DNA of 64,000 nucleotides from Saccharothrix luteola. GTDB lineage: Bacteria; Actinomycetota; Actinomycetes; Mycobacteriales; Pseudonocardiaceae. This document shows positions 43,501 through 51,964 of this stretch, in pieces; within the stretch, counting starts at the first letter, position 1; every line of letters starts with the position of its first letter. A model generated the notes under the pieces. It worked only from the letters and a program-made list of their open reading frames with translations, ran no database searches and was not told the DNA's origin. The position numbers and the translations under genes are program-made. The DNA is taken from positions 41,004 through 105,003 of the forward strand of contig NZ_JAJHUO010000001.1 of NCBI RefSeq assembly GCF_020859565.1. The letters are read 5' to 3'.

Positions 43501-45344
43501 CCGAAGCACTGCACCCGGTCCCCCTCACGGCCTCCGTCCCGCCCTCGGCCCTGCCGCTGACCGACGGATCCGTCGGTCTGATCACAGGCGGGGCGGGCGA
43601 CATCGTCCAAGCCCTGCTCGAAGCTCTGGTAGAACACGCACGACCCACTCTGTGGCTGCTGGGCCGCACCGAAGATCGCCTGCCACCGGAGCTCGAAGAC
43701 ATCAAGGACGAGCGGCTCGCAGGGACCCGCGCCGACCTTGTCCGCAGCCTCCGCGAGCGGCTGCCCGAACTGACCCCGAAGTCGGTGATCGCCCGTGCGG
43801 ACGCCCTGCTGAAGCAACGCAAGCTGCACCGCAGACTGCAGGCGCTCAAGAACCTGTTCGGTGAGGACCGAGTGCACTACCTCGCATGTGACATCCGGGA
43901 CGAGGAGTCGGTCCGAGGGGCAGTCGGACGGGTGCTGAGCGTCGAAGGGCGGGTCGACTTCGTCGTCCACGCGGCCGGGCAGGTGGCCTCGACCCTGCTC
44001 GAGAAGAAGAGTCTCGAGGTGTTCCGCGCGGTACGGGACACGAAAGTGCTCGGCCACCTCCACCTCAGGTCGGCGTTGGGTCCGGGGCAACCAGCCCTGT
44101 GGTGCAACATCGGCTCGTACTCGGGATCCGGCGGCGCGCCCGGCGACACGGACTACGCCTCGGGCAATGCCTACCTGGAGGCCACCGCCGAGACGGCCAC
44201 GGGTTCCGAGGAGATCACCGTCGGCTTCACGATGTGGCGCCAGACAGGCATGGGATCCGACTCCCTGTACCAGGAGCACGTCTCACGTCAAGCGCAGTTC
44301 ACCCCCATATCCACGGCCGAGGGCACAGCGCAGTTCTTGGACGAGCTCGCGGCCGCGGCACGAGCCGGGGGCACGTCGGTCTACCTGGGGAGCACGGAAC
44401 GAGACCGGCTGCGGCACCACTTCCCCGGCCTGGTGCACGACGAGCCGTCTACACGTCCCGCGAGCCGCCTGTGGCCGTCCTGGCGATCATCACCGCAGGA
44501 CCCGCGTCCCAGCGGGGAATGGGCCCACCCGATGGCCCCGGACGAAGAACCTCACCTCTACGACCACCTGGTCAGCGGCAAACCGACCGTGCCCGCGACG
44601 TTCATCCTGGACATCGCCGCGCAGGCCGCGGAAGCGTTGGTTCCGGGGACGTTCACCACCGGGTTCCGGGACGCCCGGTTCGACACCTTCATCCGCCCGT
44701 TCACCCGGAGTAGACCTGCTCCCTTGCGCATCAGGGCACGGTTGGTGGGGCACCGGTCCGGTGACGAGCCCAGGACAGTCGTGGCGGTGAGCATCCACTC
44801 CGACACCCTCGGCCCGAACGGCCGGATGCGGCCGGGAGCACTCCGCCACTTCGAGACCGAGGTGCTGTTGTCCCGTGATCCCCTGCCGGACGCCCCTCTG
44901 TGGAACCCTCCGGTCTCTGCCGCCCCCGTGCCCGCCCGGGATCCGTACGCCGTCCCGGAGGCCCCGGTGTCGCTGCGTGGCCCCTTCCGCAATCTCTCGC
45001 ACTGCTCCGTGGACGGCTCCTTCGCGCGCGGCAAGTGGACCCCCGAACTGGCGGGGTACCCCGGATTGCGCACGATGACGACACCGGCACTGCTGATGTG
45101 CGCCGCGCTGAGGACATCCGCTCTGCGTCCCGCCGGTGAACGCGACCACCCGCTGTTCGTGCCCCGCTCCGTGTCGCGCGTCCATCTGCACACCCAGGGC
45201 GCCAACGACCACGACCTGCTGCTTCGTCACGGACACGGGCTCGTGGTGTCAGTCGATCGGGACGGCGTCTACCGAGCAGTCACTCCCACCGGCCGGCTCC
45301 TGCTGGAGATGTCCGGTGTCGAACTGGTGGAGATGGCGACATGA
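40572..45344 (+). CDS. Iterative PUFA-like synthase: KS, degenerate KS (CLF-like), KR, DH
   Basis: A 1590-residue multidomain synthase. Domain 1 (residues 8-440) is a ketosynthase with DTACASS (Cys198), AHGTGT (His332) and KPVFGHTG (His367). Domain 2 (about 510-700) is a second KS-like fold in which the cysteine motif is replaced by IDAGRDGT (633-640), as in chain-length factors. Domain 3 (about 860-1290) is a ketoreductase: TGGAGD near 1005, the long LRERLPELTPKSVIARADAL insert typical of PUFA-type KRs, Lys1158, and Tyr1195 in DYASGNAY. Domain 4 (1310-1590) is a hot-dog dehydratase with DHLVSGKPTVP (His1332). No AT, ACP, ER or PPTase is inside; AT and ACP come from the preceding gene. ATGA overlaps on both sides. 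Confidence 0.87.
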   Translation: MSAPSGADVLVAVVGMGVAVPGACSPGELWRTVNGGHDVFSEPGDRFELSRFWSQDRQEPDRTYARRAGYLHDFRPHPALLEAEKDAAPGRDDAVRWLRHTVLQARSGVRIEPGYRCGAYVGAWPGGSQSLVESVLVELLARSAPGDEQAGKVRAALLEHYRHAVALDRAAGPDAVVRGAFTGLTERMTEALVVDTACASSLYAVDLGCKALLAGECEIAYCGGVNVVDPTMAVMFSKLSGLSPRGRVRAFTGASDGTLFSDGAGIVALKTLQRAREDGDIVLGVLLGFGGAADGRGKSISAPNPAGQQRAIQRARTVNGVRAEQVDWVVAHGTGTPAGDGVESQVLTTLGPDSGQWCSSNKPVFGHTGWTAGVLSLMHALLALRNGWIPGQLGADEPESRTSGAQVRVPGKAVHFPPRQDKSRTVGVSAFGFGGTNAHLLVADRPDANGLRSGPPVQPDTGQLVLVAWSAHLPGDPSTTSVRDWLRGAAPPPEAGFPLPYPAPAPADVRMSGRTIPVVDPCQLMALQVAARFAAEHGEIWADVRETTGVIAAHTGMPRALVGTAVRCYAHDATWLLDRHSTDPAFSHVARNLEATRQRFPATTEDSQAGALPNVIASRIAARYDLHGPCMAIDAGRDGTLAALRVAHRYLRTGELDLALVVAVNGNGNTENAVLAGLGPAPLGEGAFLLAVTTSRTAGERELPVLARLSFDAAPQERSPAPEDRSYLAADHALALLRAVEREALPARLPAEHQDTALLVEATDEAHSGQEDKGPERLTSRYRKQLVAKAAPRHSAAGIPPPPSLPRRGVVLLAGPDVDATIRDDLHHSDSLVLDLPYTSDKSMSEASVDKMLTAVDSAAPHVTVLGDLAALSVPHALALHDAVFLVTQRLWSRWQPESSLAVLLGGAPGDRTTHPAVSLFDGFVKSLRWERPGTVAFTLTTDEPVTPGLLTRAALERTVRPLPPPSVSYLQGRRWTEALHPVPLTASVPPSALPLTDGSVGLITGGAGDIVQALLEALVEHARPTLWLLGRTEDRLPPELEDIKDERLAGTRADLVRSLRERLPELTPKSVIARADALLKQRKLHRRLQALKNLFGEDRVHYLACDIRDEESVRGAVGRVLSVEGRVDFVVHAAGQVASTLLEKKSLEVFRAVRDTKVLGHLHLRSALGPGQPALWCNIGSYSGSGGAPGDTDYASGNAYLEATAETATGSEEITVGFTMWRQTGMGSDSLYQEHVSRQAQFTPISTAEGTAQFLDELAAAARAGGTSVYLGSTERDRLRHHFPGLVHDEPSTRPASRLWPSWRSSPQDPRPSGEWAHPMAPDEEPHLYDHLVSGKPTVPATFILDIAAQAAEALVPGTFTTGFRDARFDTFIRPFTRSRPAPLRIRARLVGHRSGDEPRTVVAVSIHSDTLGPNGRMRPGALRHFETEVLLSRDPLPDAPLWNPPVSAAPVPARDPYAVPEAPVSLRGPFRNLSHCSVDGSFARGKWTPELAGYPGLRTMTTPALLMCAALRTSALRPAGERDHPLFVPRSVSRVHLHTQGANDHDLLLRHGHGLVVSVDRDGVYRAVTPTGRLLLEMSGVELVEMAT

Positions 45345-46225
45345 CCACGTCGACTGAAGCCCTGGCGGGCGCGTACTGCGTCGTCACCGGCGCGACCTCG
45401 GGCATAGGCAAGGAGATCGCCCGGGAACTCGCCGCGGCGGGCGCTCATGTGCTTTTCATCTGCCGCGACCGCGCACGGGGCGAGGCGACGCTGGTCGAAC
45501 TGCACCGGGAGAGCCCGTCCGCCGCTGTCCGGATGCTTGTGGCTGACCTCTCGGCTTTGCAGGACGTGCGCGCGGTTGCCGAAGAGGTGTACCGGCAACT
45601 GCCGCGTCTCGACGTTCTGATCAACAACGCCGGTACGCACGATCTGCGACCCGAGGTGAGCGTCGACGGGTTCGACAGGATGATCGCCACCAACCACCTG
45701 GGCCCCTTCCTCCTCACCAACCTGCTCGCGGACCTGCTGGAGCGGGCAGCGCCCTCACGCATCGTGATGGTTGCCTCCGAGTCGCACCGGAGCGTATTGC
45801 GCATGGATCCCCGGACCTTTGCCGAACCAGGCCGGTACGGTCCGATCGGCTCCGTGGCCGTCTACGCCCGCTCCAAGCTGCTCAACGTGCTCGTCACACA
45901 GGAGATCGCACGCAGGTGGACTTCACGCGGCATCGTCGCCAACGCCTTCTGCCCAGGCTTGGTTTCCACCGGGCTCGTCAGGAACATACCGATGGGCGCG
46001 CGCCTGTTCTCCCTGGCGGAACGGACCCCGCTCGTGCGAAGCGCTCGTCAAGCTGCCGAGCACGCCCTGCGGCTCGCCGGCGACCCGCGATTCGCCGGCC
46101 GCAACGGCGGCTTCTACTCCACGACACCTGGCGCCGTTCTCCTGCCACCCTCCCCGCACCGCTTCCGGACAGGCCTGCAACACGCCGTGTGGGAGCGGTC
46201 CGAAGAACTGGTTGGTCTCTCATGA
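45341..46225 (+). CDS. Short-chain dehydrogenase/reductase (retinol-dehydrogenase-like)
   Basis: A 294-residue SDR starting in an ATGA overlap with the synthase gene, so translationally coupled. It carries the cofactor motif TGATSGIG (16-23), the structural NNAG in VLINNAGTH, and the catalytic YARSK (Tyr175, Lys179). CRDRARGEA after the second strand suggests NADPH preference. Length and the PG-VSTGL loop resemble retinol-dehydrogenase-like SDRs that act on long-chain alcohols and aldehydes. It probably reduces or oxidises the synthase product, for example making an alcohol for ester formation; that is inference. Confidence 0.88.
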   Translation: MTTSTEALAGAYCVVTGATSGIGKEIARELAAAGAHVLFICRDRARGEATLVELHRESPSAAVRMLVADLSALQDVRAVAEEVYRQLPRLDVLINNAGTHDLRPEVSVDGFDRMIATNHLGPFLLTNLLADLLERAAPSRIVMVASESHRSVLRMDPRTFAEPGRYGPIGSVAVYARSKLLNVLVTQEIARRWTSRGIVANAFCPGLVSTGLVRNIPMGARLFSLAERTPLVRSARQAAEHALRLAGDPRFAGRNGGFYSTTPGAVLLPPSPHRFRTGLQHAVWERSEELVGLS

Positions 46226-46277
46226 GACATCTGCCCAGGGGCACGGCATACGCGACACCGTGCCCGGAGGAGTGACC

Positions 46278-47669
46278 ATGCACGCAACCCGGACGATAGC
46301 CGGGTGGTCCTCGCCCGGCCCGATGAACGGCACTGACACGCTCTTCTGGCGCATGGGGGCCAACCCCCTGACCCGTCCGCACGTCACCTGGCTCTGGTAC
46401 CTCGACAGGACACCGGACTGGAACGCGTTCCTCGACGGCTGCCAGTGGATCGTCAAGAGCCTCCCCCGGCTCACCCACCGGGTGCTCGACACACCGGTAC
46501 GAGCCGGAACCCCGGCGTGGATACCCGACCCGCACTTCCGCCTCACCCGGCACGTCCATCGGATGCGGCTCCCGGAGCCGGCCGGCCGGCGGGACCTCCT
46601 CGACCTCGTCGAGTGGCGCAACGGCGCGGACTTCGACCCCCTGCACCCGCCCTGGGAGGCCACGCTCGTCGAGGGCTACGAGCAGGACCAGGCCGCGATC
46701 CTGCTCAAGTGGCACCACAGCATCGGTGATGCCGTGACCATCGTCTCGGTCATGAACAGGCTGCTGCCCGATGCCGCGCCGACAGTTCTCCCCCGCGGGC
46801 CGCGGGCCCCCAGCGAGCACACCGTCCCGCGCACTGCCCCCATCACGCGCCTCCCGTTGTCCGCCGCGGCCCACGGCGTCACCGACGGCACGAGAACGCT
46901 TCTGCGGCAGAGCGTGCGGTGGCTGACGACACCACGCGCCGCCGGCGACCGGGTCCGCCTCGCCGGCCGGGCCGCTGCGCAACTGCTCCAGCCCGTCACG
47001 CCTTCGCCACTTCTGCGCGAGCGCAGCTCCGCGATCCGCTGCGGCATGGTCACCGTTGCGCTGACCGACCTCAAAGCCGCCGGCAAAGCCGCCGGTGTAT
47101 CCGTGACCTCCGCCTACGTCTCCGCGGTGCTGGACGCGTTCCACCGCTACCACGCGTACCACGGGGTGAACCACAGGAGCGTGCCGACCCTGGTGCCGGT
47201 GAACATACGCAAACCCTTCGAGACCGGCGCGGGCAACATCATCGCCTCGGTGCGCATCGCGGGACCGATCGGCGACATGCCGGCCCCGGCGCGCATGGCG
47301 GCCGTGCACTCCGCGATCACCGAGGCCCGCGGCGCCCTTGTCCAAGACGTGCACACCACTCTGGCCAACCTCGGGTCCTGGGTCCCGGGCCTGGTCCACT
47401 GGTTGCTCTTCCCCCCGGTGCTGCGGAGCGCGGTCGACATCGTGGTCACGAGTGTTCCCGGGTTCTCCCACGCCACCTTCGCCGCGGGCGCCCGCGTGGC
47501 GAACGCGGTCGCCTGGGCGCCCAGAGGTGGTGCCGCGGCCAACATATCGATGGCCTCACACGAGGGGACGTGCGCGATCGGCACCAACCTCGACCCCGCC
47601 GCCGTCACGGACACGAGCCTCTTCCACCACTGCCTGGAACAGAGCCTCCACGAACTGATCACCGGCTGA
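46278..47669 (+). CDS. Wax ester synthase/diacylglycerol acyltransferase (WS/DGAT) family acyltransferase
   Basis: A 463-residue WS/DGAT enzyme with a GGAGGAG ribosome-binding site. These enzymes transfer acyl groups to alcohols or diacylglycerol. The catalytic HHxxxD is in LKWHHSIGDAV (His146, His147, Asp151); the following residue is Ala, not the usual Gly. Other family blocks: MNGTDTLFWRMG at the N-terminus, LPRLTHRV, FDPLHPPWEATLVEGY, VPVNIRKP, and the C-terminal TSVPGF and ISMASHEGTCAIGTNLD. Length matches the family. Its place inside a lipid-synthase cluster suggests that it esterifies the cluster's acyl product, unlike housekeeping storage-lipid paralogues. Confidence 0.88.
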   Translation: MHATRTIAGWSSPGPMNGTDTLFWRMGANPLTRPHVTWLWYLDRTPDWNAFLDGCQWIVKSLPRLTHRVLDTPVRAGTPAWIPDPHFRLTRHVHRMRLPEPAGRRDLLDLVEWRNGADFDPLHPPWEATLVEGYEQDQAAILLKWHHSIGDAVTIVSVMNRLLPDAAPTVLPRGPRAPSEHTVPRTAPITRLPLSAAAHGVTDGTRTLLRQSVRWLTTPRAAGDRVRLAGRAAAQLLQPVTPSPLLRERSSAIRCGMVTVALTDLKAAGKAAGVSVTSAYVSAVLDAFHRYHAYHGVNHRSVPTLVPVNIRKPFETGAGNIIASVRIAGPIGDMPAPARMAAVHSAITEARGALVQDVHTTLANLGSWVPGLVHWLLFPPVLRSAVDIVVTSVPGFSHATFAAGARVANAVAWAPRGGAAANISMASHEGTCAIGTNLDPAAVTDTSLFHHCLEQSLHELITG

Positions 47670-47765
47670 CCCGGCCGCCACGCGACGGGAGAACCGCCGA
47701 CGCGGAACGGCCTCGAGGTTCGAGACACCCCAGACCGACCGACGAACCGACAGGAGGCTGGAGCA

Positions 47766-48359
47766 GTGCGGCTCCCCCTGGAACAGGAATTGCGCGCCGA
47801 GAGGTGTCGCCTGATCGCCACCCTGGATCAGCTGTCCGATGACACCTTCGAATCCGGTCGCACGCTGTGCACCGAGTGGTCTCCCCGGGACGTCCTCGGG
47901 CACCTCCTGGCGGTGGACAGTTTCGCAGCCTCCTACCTCCCCTACGGCCCCTTCGTCCACGCCGCCAACCGAAAACAGGTGGAGCGCGCCCGCCGGCTGC
48001 CGCGGAGCCGATTGATGGCACGCGCCCGGACCTGGGCGGACCAGCCGTCCCTGTCCAGCCGGATCGGTGCTGTGGTCGCCCTGGGGGATCTTGCGATCCA
48101 CCATCAGGACATCGTGCGGGGACTGGGGTTGCGCAGGGACCTCCCTGCCACCGTGTCCACGTTCATCCTCTGGGACGGGGTGTTGCTGAGCCTGATCACC
48201 AACCTGAGGGTCCTGCGGTACCGGGTGGTGCCCACGGACGGGTATCCCGAGATCGGCGCCCGCTCACCGTGCACGCGCGAGGTCCGTGGCACGAGGGAGG
48301 CTCTGGGGATGTGGCTCGCCGGGCGGGATTCGGTGACCGACGACCTGGTCTTCACCTGA
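47766..48359 (+). CDS. DinB-like/maleylpyruvate isomerase N-terminal domain protein
   Basis: A 197-residue protein starting at GTG after AGGAGG. It is a mycothiol-type DinB/MDMPI four-helix protein: TEWSPRDVLGHLLAVDSFA and GDLAIHHQDIVRGLGLRRDL carry the histidines that bind a divalent metal in this family. C-terminal sequence extends beyond the domain (ILWDGVLLSLITNL, TREVRGTREALGMWLAGRDS). Some members are mycothiol-dependent isomerases or transferases; many have no known reaction. It lies in the lipid cluster, 96 bases after the acyltransferase. Confidence 0.8.
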   Translation: MRLPLEQELRAERCRLIATLDQLSDDTFESGRTLCTEWSPRDVLGHLLAVDSFAASYLPYGPFVHAANRKQVERARRLPRSRLMARARTWADQPSLSSRIGAVVALGDLAIHHQDIVRGLGLRRDLPATVSTFILWDGVLLSLITNLRVLRYRVVPTDGYPEIGARSPCTREVRGTREALGMWLAGRDSVTDDLVFT

Positions 48360-48450
48360 CCACGCCGATACGCCGTGCCCTGTTCCGGGAGCCCGAGCGG
48401 CGAAGGCGCCGAGCGCGGCGACCGTCTCACACAGCTCAAGGAGGAATCGC

Positions 48451-49359
48451 ATGAACGACCGGGAACCGACCAAGCGGCGTGTTCTGGTGAAAGGGCTCTC
48501 CACACTCTTCTACGACGCCGGAGAAGGCCCGGTGGTCCTGCTGGTGCCCGGTGTCGCAACCAACCCCCAGGACTGGTTCCCGGTCATGAACGAACTCGCC
48601 CTGACACACCGGGCCATCGCGCTGTCGTTGCCCGGACTGGGCGGTACCAGCCCGTGCCCGGACGTCCGCCCCACCGCGGTGGCCTCGTTCGTCGCCGACT
48701 TCCTCGACGTCCTGGGAGTGGAATCCGTGATCGCGGTGGGCCACTCCTTCGGCGGACTCGTGGTAGCCGAACTGGCCCTGCAGAATCCACGCGCGGTCAG
48801 CAGACTGACGCTGGTCGACGCCTCCGGCCTCGGCCGGGCAGTCCACCCGGCGGCCATCGCGCTGGCCGTGCTGCCCGAGCGCGCAGCCGACCTGGCATCC
48901 GCTGTCCTCTCCCTCCCCGGCGGCGCCGCCGCGATGACGCTCTCGAGCAATCTCCTGCTGCGCCAGCCCTGGCGCATCCCGGTGAAGACCTGGGCGGCCC
49001 AGCTCCGGCTGGCCCGATCACGACAGGCACTGCGGACCTCGCTCAAGGTGCTCCGGGCGTGCGCCGGCATCACCGGCCAGCGCGAGAGCATCACTGTGGC
49101 CGACCGCCTGCACGAGATCACCGTGCCAACCCTGGTGATCTGGGGCGGCTTCGACCGGCTTCTCCCCCTGTGGCAGGGATTGGCGGCGGCACGCCGACTC
49201 CCGGACGGCCGCTTCACCGTCCTGGCGGGAGCCGGGCACGTCTCCTACTTGGACAGTCCCGAAGAGTTCATGGACGCACTCGGCTCCTTCGTCCGCGACG
49301 ACCCGGAACTCACATCGCCGAGCGGTCGCTCGAACACCGAGGCGGGAGGACACCCGTGA
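48451..49359 (+). CDS. Alpha/beta hydrolase in the lipid cluster
   Basis: A 302-residue alpha/beta hydrolase with an AGGAGG ribosome-binding site. It shows the oxyanion segment LLVPGVATN, LPGLGGTSP, the nucleophile elbow VGHSFGGL, the acid in VIWGGFDRLLP and the histidine in AGAGHVSYLD. It lacks a signal peptide. Its stop overlaps the GMC oxidoreductase start (GTGA), so the two are coupled. Within the cluster it could release the chain from the ACP as a thioesterase-like enzyme, since no TE domain is present elsewhere; that is inference. Confidence 0.85.
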   Translation: MNDREPTKRRVLVKGLSTLFYDAGEGPVVLLVPGVATNPQDWFPVMNELALTHRAIALSLPGLGGTSPCPDVRPTAVASFVADFLDVLGVESVIAVGHSFGGLVVAELALQNPRAVSRLTLVDASGLGRAVHPAAIALAVLPERAADLASAVLSLPGGAAAMTLSSNLLLRQPWRIPVKTWAAQLRLARSRQALRTSLKVLRACAGITGQRESITVADRLHEITVPTLVIWGGFDRLLPLWQGLAAARRLPDGRFTVLAGAGHVSYLDSPEEFMDALGSFVRDDPELTSPSGRSNTEAGGHP

Positions 49360-50993
49360 ACGACGACACCCTGGACGATGAAACCCAGGAACGCGCCACA
49401 CCGGAAACCGAGGTGGCCGGCCGAACCCGCGTCCCAAGAACCGCCAGGAGCGCCGCGCCGTCGTACGCAGGCGACACGCACGCCGAACGCGAGGAACGGC
49501 ACGAGGTCGTGATCATAGGATCGGGTGTGGGTGGGAGCATCACGGCCTTCCGCCTCGCCGAGGCCGGCGTGGAGAACGTGGTCCTCGAACGGGGCCGGCG
49601 CTGGCCTGTCACACCTGCCGGTGACACCTTCCCCGCGTTCCCCTCCCCGGACAGCCGACTGGTGTGGCTGGACGACGACTCGACCCCCCTACCGCCGGCA
49701 CGTGGGCCTCTGCTGTCGCTGCTCCGTCGCACACTGTCGGCGGCGCTACCGCGCTCGACCGGCCTGCTGGACGTGAACACCCAGGACGGCGTCGTCATCC
49801 TCAGCGGCGCGGGCGTCGGCGGTGGGACACTGGTCTACGGAGGCGTCCTCGCCCAGCCTCGCCCCGGCCCCTTCCGACAGTTGTTCCCCGCCGAAGTGGA
49901 CTACGACGAGCTCGACCGCGTCTACTACCCCCGGGCGCGCAAGCGCCTGGGTGCCGCCCCGTTCCCCGACGACCTGCTCGCCCGGACGCCCTACGAGTCG
50001 AACCGCCTGTGGGGCCTCGCGGCGAAACGGTCAGGGCTCTCGGCCGAGACCATCATGAGCAACTACGACTTCGACACCGTCCGAGGCGAACTCGACGGCA
50101 CCGAGACAGCCTCGGCGGTGATCGGCCAGTACCACTTCACCGGCTGCAACAGCGGCGCGAAGATGAGCGTGGATCGCACGTACCTCGCACGGGCCGAAGC
50201 ATCCGGCAAGACCACGGTGCGAGCGCTTCACCGGGTGACGCACGTGACCCAGGATCGCAGCGGCCTCTACCGCGTGATCGCCGAACACCTGGACGAGAGC
50301 GGAACAGCCGTCGAGCGCCTGGCATTCGTCTGCGACAGGCTGATCCTCGCGGCCGGGGTCCACACACCGCGAATCCTGCTCACCGCACGCGAGACCGGCG
50401 CCCTGCCGCACCTGCACGAATCCGTCGGGAGAGGTTGGGGATCCAACGGCGATCACCTGACCATGATCAGGACGTCCTTGATACCGATCGGCGCACCACA
50501 GGGCGGTCCACCGGCGGTCCTCATACGCAAGTCCGACGGCACGGCCGGCGTGATGCACTCACCCATGCCCTTCCCGGTAGGCTCAGGGCTCCTCGCCTGT
50601 CTCGGAATGGGGATCTCCGACCACTTCGGACAGTGGACGATGACGCCGGACGGCAAGACCAAGCTGCACTGGAAGGCCGAGTACGACGCCACCTCCCGGG
50701 ATGCCGTGGACGGCCTCGTCCGCCACGTCGCGCGGTACATGCCCCGCGGACGCCCGGTGATACCCAGCCGGCCGACCCGCCCTGTCGTCGCTCATCCCGT
50801 CGGCGGCGTCGTACTGGGAAAGAGCACCGACGCCTACGGGAGGCTGCACGGCTACCGCGGCCTGTACTGCCTGGACGGCTCCCTCATGCCCGGTTCCACA
50901 GCCGCCGTCAACCCAGCACTGACCATCGCAGCAGTCGTCGAACGGTGCCTCGACGAGATCATCGCCGACTTCACCCGCGCTCACAGAGGTTGA
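49356..50993 (+). CDS. GMC-family FAD oxidoreductase (cholesterol-oxidase-like)
   Basis: A 545-residue flavoprotein. After a 45-residue polar N-terminal region without a clear export signal, the FAD-binding motif reads VVIIGSGVGGSITAFRLAEA. GGGTLVYGGVLAQP is the FAD-attachment loop region. The C-terminal active-site pair is in VAHPVGGVVLG (His) and GSTAAVNPALTIAAVVERC (Asn), as in cholesterol oxidases and related alcohol oxidases. The GTG start overlaps the preceding stop and follows GGGAGGA. It probably oxidises a hydroxyl of the cluster product or an acceptor sterol-like alcohol. Last gene of the cluster; an IS630 remnant follows at once. Confidence 0.85.
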   Translation: MNDDTLDDETQERATPETEVAGRTRVPRTARSAAPSYAGDTHAEREERHEVVIIGSGVGGSITAFRLAEAGVENVVLERGRRWPVTPAGDTFPAFPSPDSRLVWLDDDSTPLPPARGPLLSLLRRTLSAALPRSTGLLDVNTQDGVVILSGAGVGGGTLVYGGVLAQPRPGPFRQLFPAEVDYDELDRVYYPRARKRLGAAPFPDDLLARTPYESNRLWGLAAKRSGLSAETIMSNYDFDTVRGELDGTETASAVIGQYHFTGCNSGAKMSVDRTYLARAEASGKTTVRALHRVTHVTQDRSGLYRVIAEHLDESGTAVERLAFVCDRLILAAGVHTPRILLTARETGALPHLHESVGRGWGSNGDHLTMIRTSLIPIGAPQGGPPAVLIRKSDGTAGVMHSPMPFPVGSGLLACLGMGISDHFGQWTMTPDGKTKLHWKAEYDATSRDAVDGLVRHVARYMPRGRPVIPSRPTRPVVAHPVGGVVLGKSTDAYGRLHGYRGLYCLDGSLMPGSTAAVNPALTIAAVVERCLDEIIADFTRAHRG

Positions 50994-50997
50994 ATGG

Positions 50998-51275
50998 TCA
51001 GGATTCAAGTGGCTCTGGATCGAGGGTGAGGCCGGTCTGGGCGAGTAAGCCGGCCAGGAGTTCGGGTCGGTACTGGATGCGTTTGAGCCGGTTGCGCACG
51101 ATGTCGGCGAGGTGGTCCACGTTGGTGGCGGCGTGTTGCCGAGGCTTCGTTCGACGTGGGACCAGACGCCCTCGGTGGGGTTGAGGTCGGGGGCGTAGGC
51201 GGATAGCCGGATGACGTGTAACCGGACCCGGCTGGCGACGAACTGCCTCATCGCGGCGGCATCCAACAGGGTGAC
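50998..51275 (-). pseudogene. IS630-type transposase C-terminal remnant, frameshifted
   Basis: The minus strand reads AAAMRQFVASRVRLHVIRLS, AYAPDLNPTEGVWSHVERSL in one frame, then in another NVDHLADIVRNRLKRIQYRP, ELLAGLLAQTGLTLDPE. YAPDLNPxEGVW followed by RLKRxQYRP-LL-GFL-TGL is the C-terminal catalytic end of IS630-family DDE transposases. The N-terminal two-thirds is missing. It abuts the GMC gene, whose stop is only five bases away in convergent orientation. Confidence 0.75.
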
Positions 51276-51344
51276 CTAGTCGGCGGCGTTCGCCCTCACG
51301 GGCGCGGTGGACGTTGACCCGGCACAACAGCTGTCAGATCGGAC

Positions 51345-51535
51345 CCGTGGTTTCCGAGCGATTCAGCCCTTACCCGACCTACTTCGCCTACGGCGACATC
51401 CGTAAGCGCGGCATGGCGCTGCTGCGGTTCAAGCACGCCTACCCGGCCACCGGACTCGAACCGGATGATGGCGAGCTGCCCGACCAGCTCGCCATCGTGC
51501 TGGAGTTCACCGCCGCCTGGCCGCGACCGGCCCGC
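51345..51535 (+). pseudogene. narJ: narJ (nitrate reductase chaperone) fragment
   Basis: The plus strand reads RFSPYPTYFAYGDIRKRGMA, LLRFKHAYPATGLEPDDGEL, PDQLAIVLEFTA. This is the conserved middle of NarJ, the redox-enzyme maturation chaperone that inserts molybdenum cofactor into nitrate reductase NarG (typical: YLTYYAHGDTRKRGMALLRFK, ELPDHLAVVLEF). About 55 residues remain of roughly 200-240, with no narG, narH or narI nearby. It is a transplanted or relict fragment. The surrounding 51281-51964 shows no other recognisable gene. Confidence 0.7.
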
Positions 51536-51964
51536 CGGAGGCGGAAGGGTGAGCGTCGCCGAGGTCGGGCCGGTGAAGTGGTCGTCGGTCGAAACGGTCC
51601 AACCGGGTGGCAGCAGGCACGGGGCCGAGGTGCCGGCGAGTCGGCGATGCGCCGGCGACCACCTCTGGCTGACATCCGCACGAGCACTCCTCACCCTCCG
51701 TATCTGCGTCCACGTCGGACACCGGGAAGTCCGCACCGACCGATGCCGATCAGGTCGGTGAGAACCGCCGTCACCGACCCACCCGTTGACGGGTGATCCA
51801 TCACCTGCGTGGGTGCAAGTCGGCGATGCGCGAATCGTTCCGCTTGCGGGGCCGGACCTGGGCACCCATGCTTCCTCGTGGAAGGGGCTGCCGGGCGTCG
51901 TGACCTGGCGCTCCCCGCCGAGCCTGCGACGAATCGTTCCCTTCCACGAGGAGTGATCGGGTCG

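Noticed and set aside
40572..45344. Enediyne-type or modular type I PKS
   Set aside because: No AT or ACP inside the chain, no PPTase domain, a KS-CLF-like pair and a PUFA-style KR insert; the order does not match enediyne or modular synthases.
45978..47471. About 500-codon minus-strand frame opposite the WS/DGAT gene
   Set aside because: Low-complexity antisense translation; the WS/DGAT gene with HHxxxD is clearly the real coding strand.
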